Source of the DNA: STC-113 sp964618565
Lineage (GTDB): Bacteria > Patescibacteriota > Gracilibacteria > BD1-5 > UBA2023
Assembly (NCBI GenBank): GCA_964618565.1
Contig: CAZUBA010000024.1
Coordinates: 1 to 29,921, forward strand
Length of the DNA stretch: 29,921 nt
Reading direction: 5' to 3'
Each line of letters begins with the position of its first letter. Position 1 is the stretch's first letter. Positions 29,788 through 29,921 of this stretch are shown here, piece by piece. Under the pieces are notes generated by a model, which was given only the letters and a program-made list of their open reading frames with translations, made no database searches and was not told the origin of the DNA. Made by a program: the position numbers and the translations under genes.

Positions 29788-29834
29788 CATGGTAAGGGTG
29801 AGGTCTCGGGTCCGATTCCCGGGTGGTCGGCTCC
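29788..29834 (+). other. Right attachment site (attR): tRNA-Thr 3' remnant
   Basis: The 18-bp core CATGGTAAGGGTGAGGTC (29788-29805) is followed by a T-arm-like TCGGG-TCCGATT-CCCGG and GGTCGGCTCCA. No 5' half (acceptor, D arm) precedes it. The remnant has two extra bases relative to a canonical T arm-acceptor junction, so it is not functional. Confidence 0.78.
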
Positions 29835-29845
29835 AGAAAATTTTA

Positions 29846-29875
29846 AAAATTCCCTCGTGAAAACGAGGGAATTTT
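29846..29875 (+). terminator. Terminator after the tRNA remnant
   Basis: AAAATTCCCTCG and its exact complement form a 12-bp stem with a 6-nt loop ending in TTTT. It was probably the original terminator of the interrupted tRNA-Thr gene. Confidence 0.85.
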
Positions 29876-29921
29876 GGTATTCTGCCCGTGGATTTGCTCA
29901 TTGACTCTTTTGGGATGCTCG

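Larger units (their letters stand above)
12431..29805. mobile_element. Integrated genomic island carrying an Rhs toxin system
   Basis: Bounded by the 18-bp tRNA-Thr core at both ends, with a tyrosine recombinase gene next to the intact tRNA. Cargo: three tyrosine recombinase domains, a GHKL ATPase domain, an Rhs toxin with SUKH immunity gene and an orphan Rhs fragment, and a terminase-small-subunit-like gene at the right. Island genes use TGA for Gly as heavily as the chromosome, so the element is adapted to code 25 hosts. Size is about 17.4 kb including a 100-N gap. Whether it is a phage satellite, an ICE remnant or a simple integrative element cannot be told. Confidence 0.75.

Overview
ORGANISM. 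The window reads as coherent proteins only if TGA is translated as glycine. The P-loops of adenylate kinase and the zinc site HEFGH of the M3 peptidase are spelled with TGA, and every gene placed here ends in TAA or TAG. With the AT-rich sequence and a typical prepilin, this points to a Patescibacteria (CPR) genome of the Gracilibacteria or Absconditabacteria type (genetic code 25). I cannot tell these two apart from the window. Under the standard code most genes look like strings of 60-100 aa fragments.

LAYOUT, left part (1-12400, chromosomal). Two rho-independent terminators are followed by a small unknown ORF and uridine kinase (udk, +). On the minus strand are an M3-family oligopeptidase and a prepilin fused to a LamG-like domain. 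The RNase P RNA gene (+) is interrupted by an assembly gap and carries a long inverted-repeat insertion. A compact plus-strand run follows: FGase-like amidohydrolase, adk, an unknown protein with an internal duplication, hemW (carrying two repeat insertions in frame), and a radical SAM protein. Convergent to it is a membrane-anchored methyltransferase. An AbiEi/AbiEii toxin-antitoxin operon (-) is bracketed by 19-bp direct repeats.

ISLAND (about 12431-29805). A tRNA-Thr(GGT) gene is followed directly by a tyrosine recombinase, and 17.4 kb further right a 3' tRNA-Thr remnant shares an 18-bp core with it. This is the architecture of an element integrated in a tRNA gene. Inside are a first tyrosine recombinase, a minus-strand ORF joining a GHKL-type ATPase in frame to a second tyrosine recombinase, and a short third recombinase. 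Then come an orphan, frameshifted Rhs core fragment, a SUKH (SMI1/KNR4) immunity gene, and a giant secreted Rhs/YD-repeat toxin of about 3,880 residues ending in a GHH-type nuclease-like tip. A terminase-small-subunit-like gene lies next to the right end.

HOW THE PARTS FIT. The Rhs tip and the SUKH gene immediately downstream form a toxin-immunity pair, and the orphan Rhs fragment beyond it is what past tip exchange would leave. The Rhs N-terminus has a signal peptide, two beta-propeller-like tandem arrays and about seven Ig-like domains, as expected of a long surface-exposed shaft. The YD shell is interrupted by a roughly 125-residue Gly/Ser/Thr/Glu linker encoded largely with TGA. The recombinases probably mobilise this cargo. 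Two 100-N gaps sit at duplicated flanking sequence and look like scaffolding artefacts.
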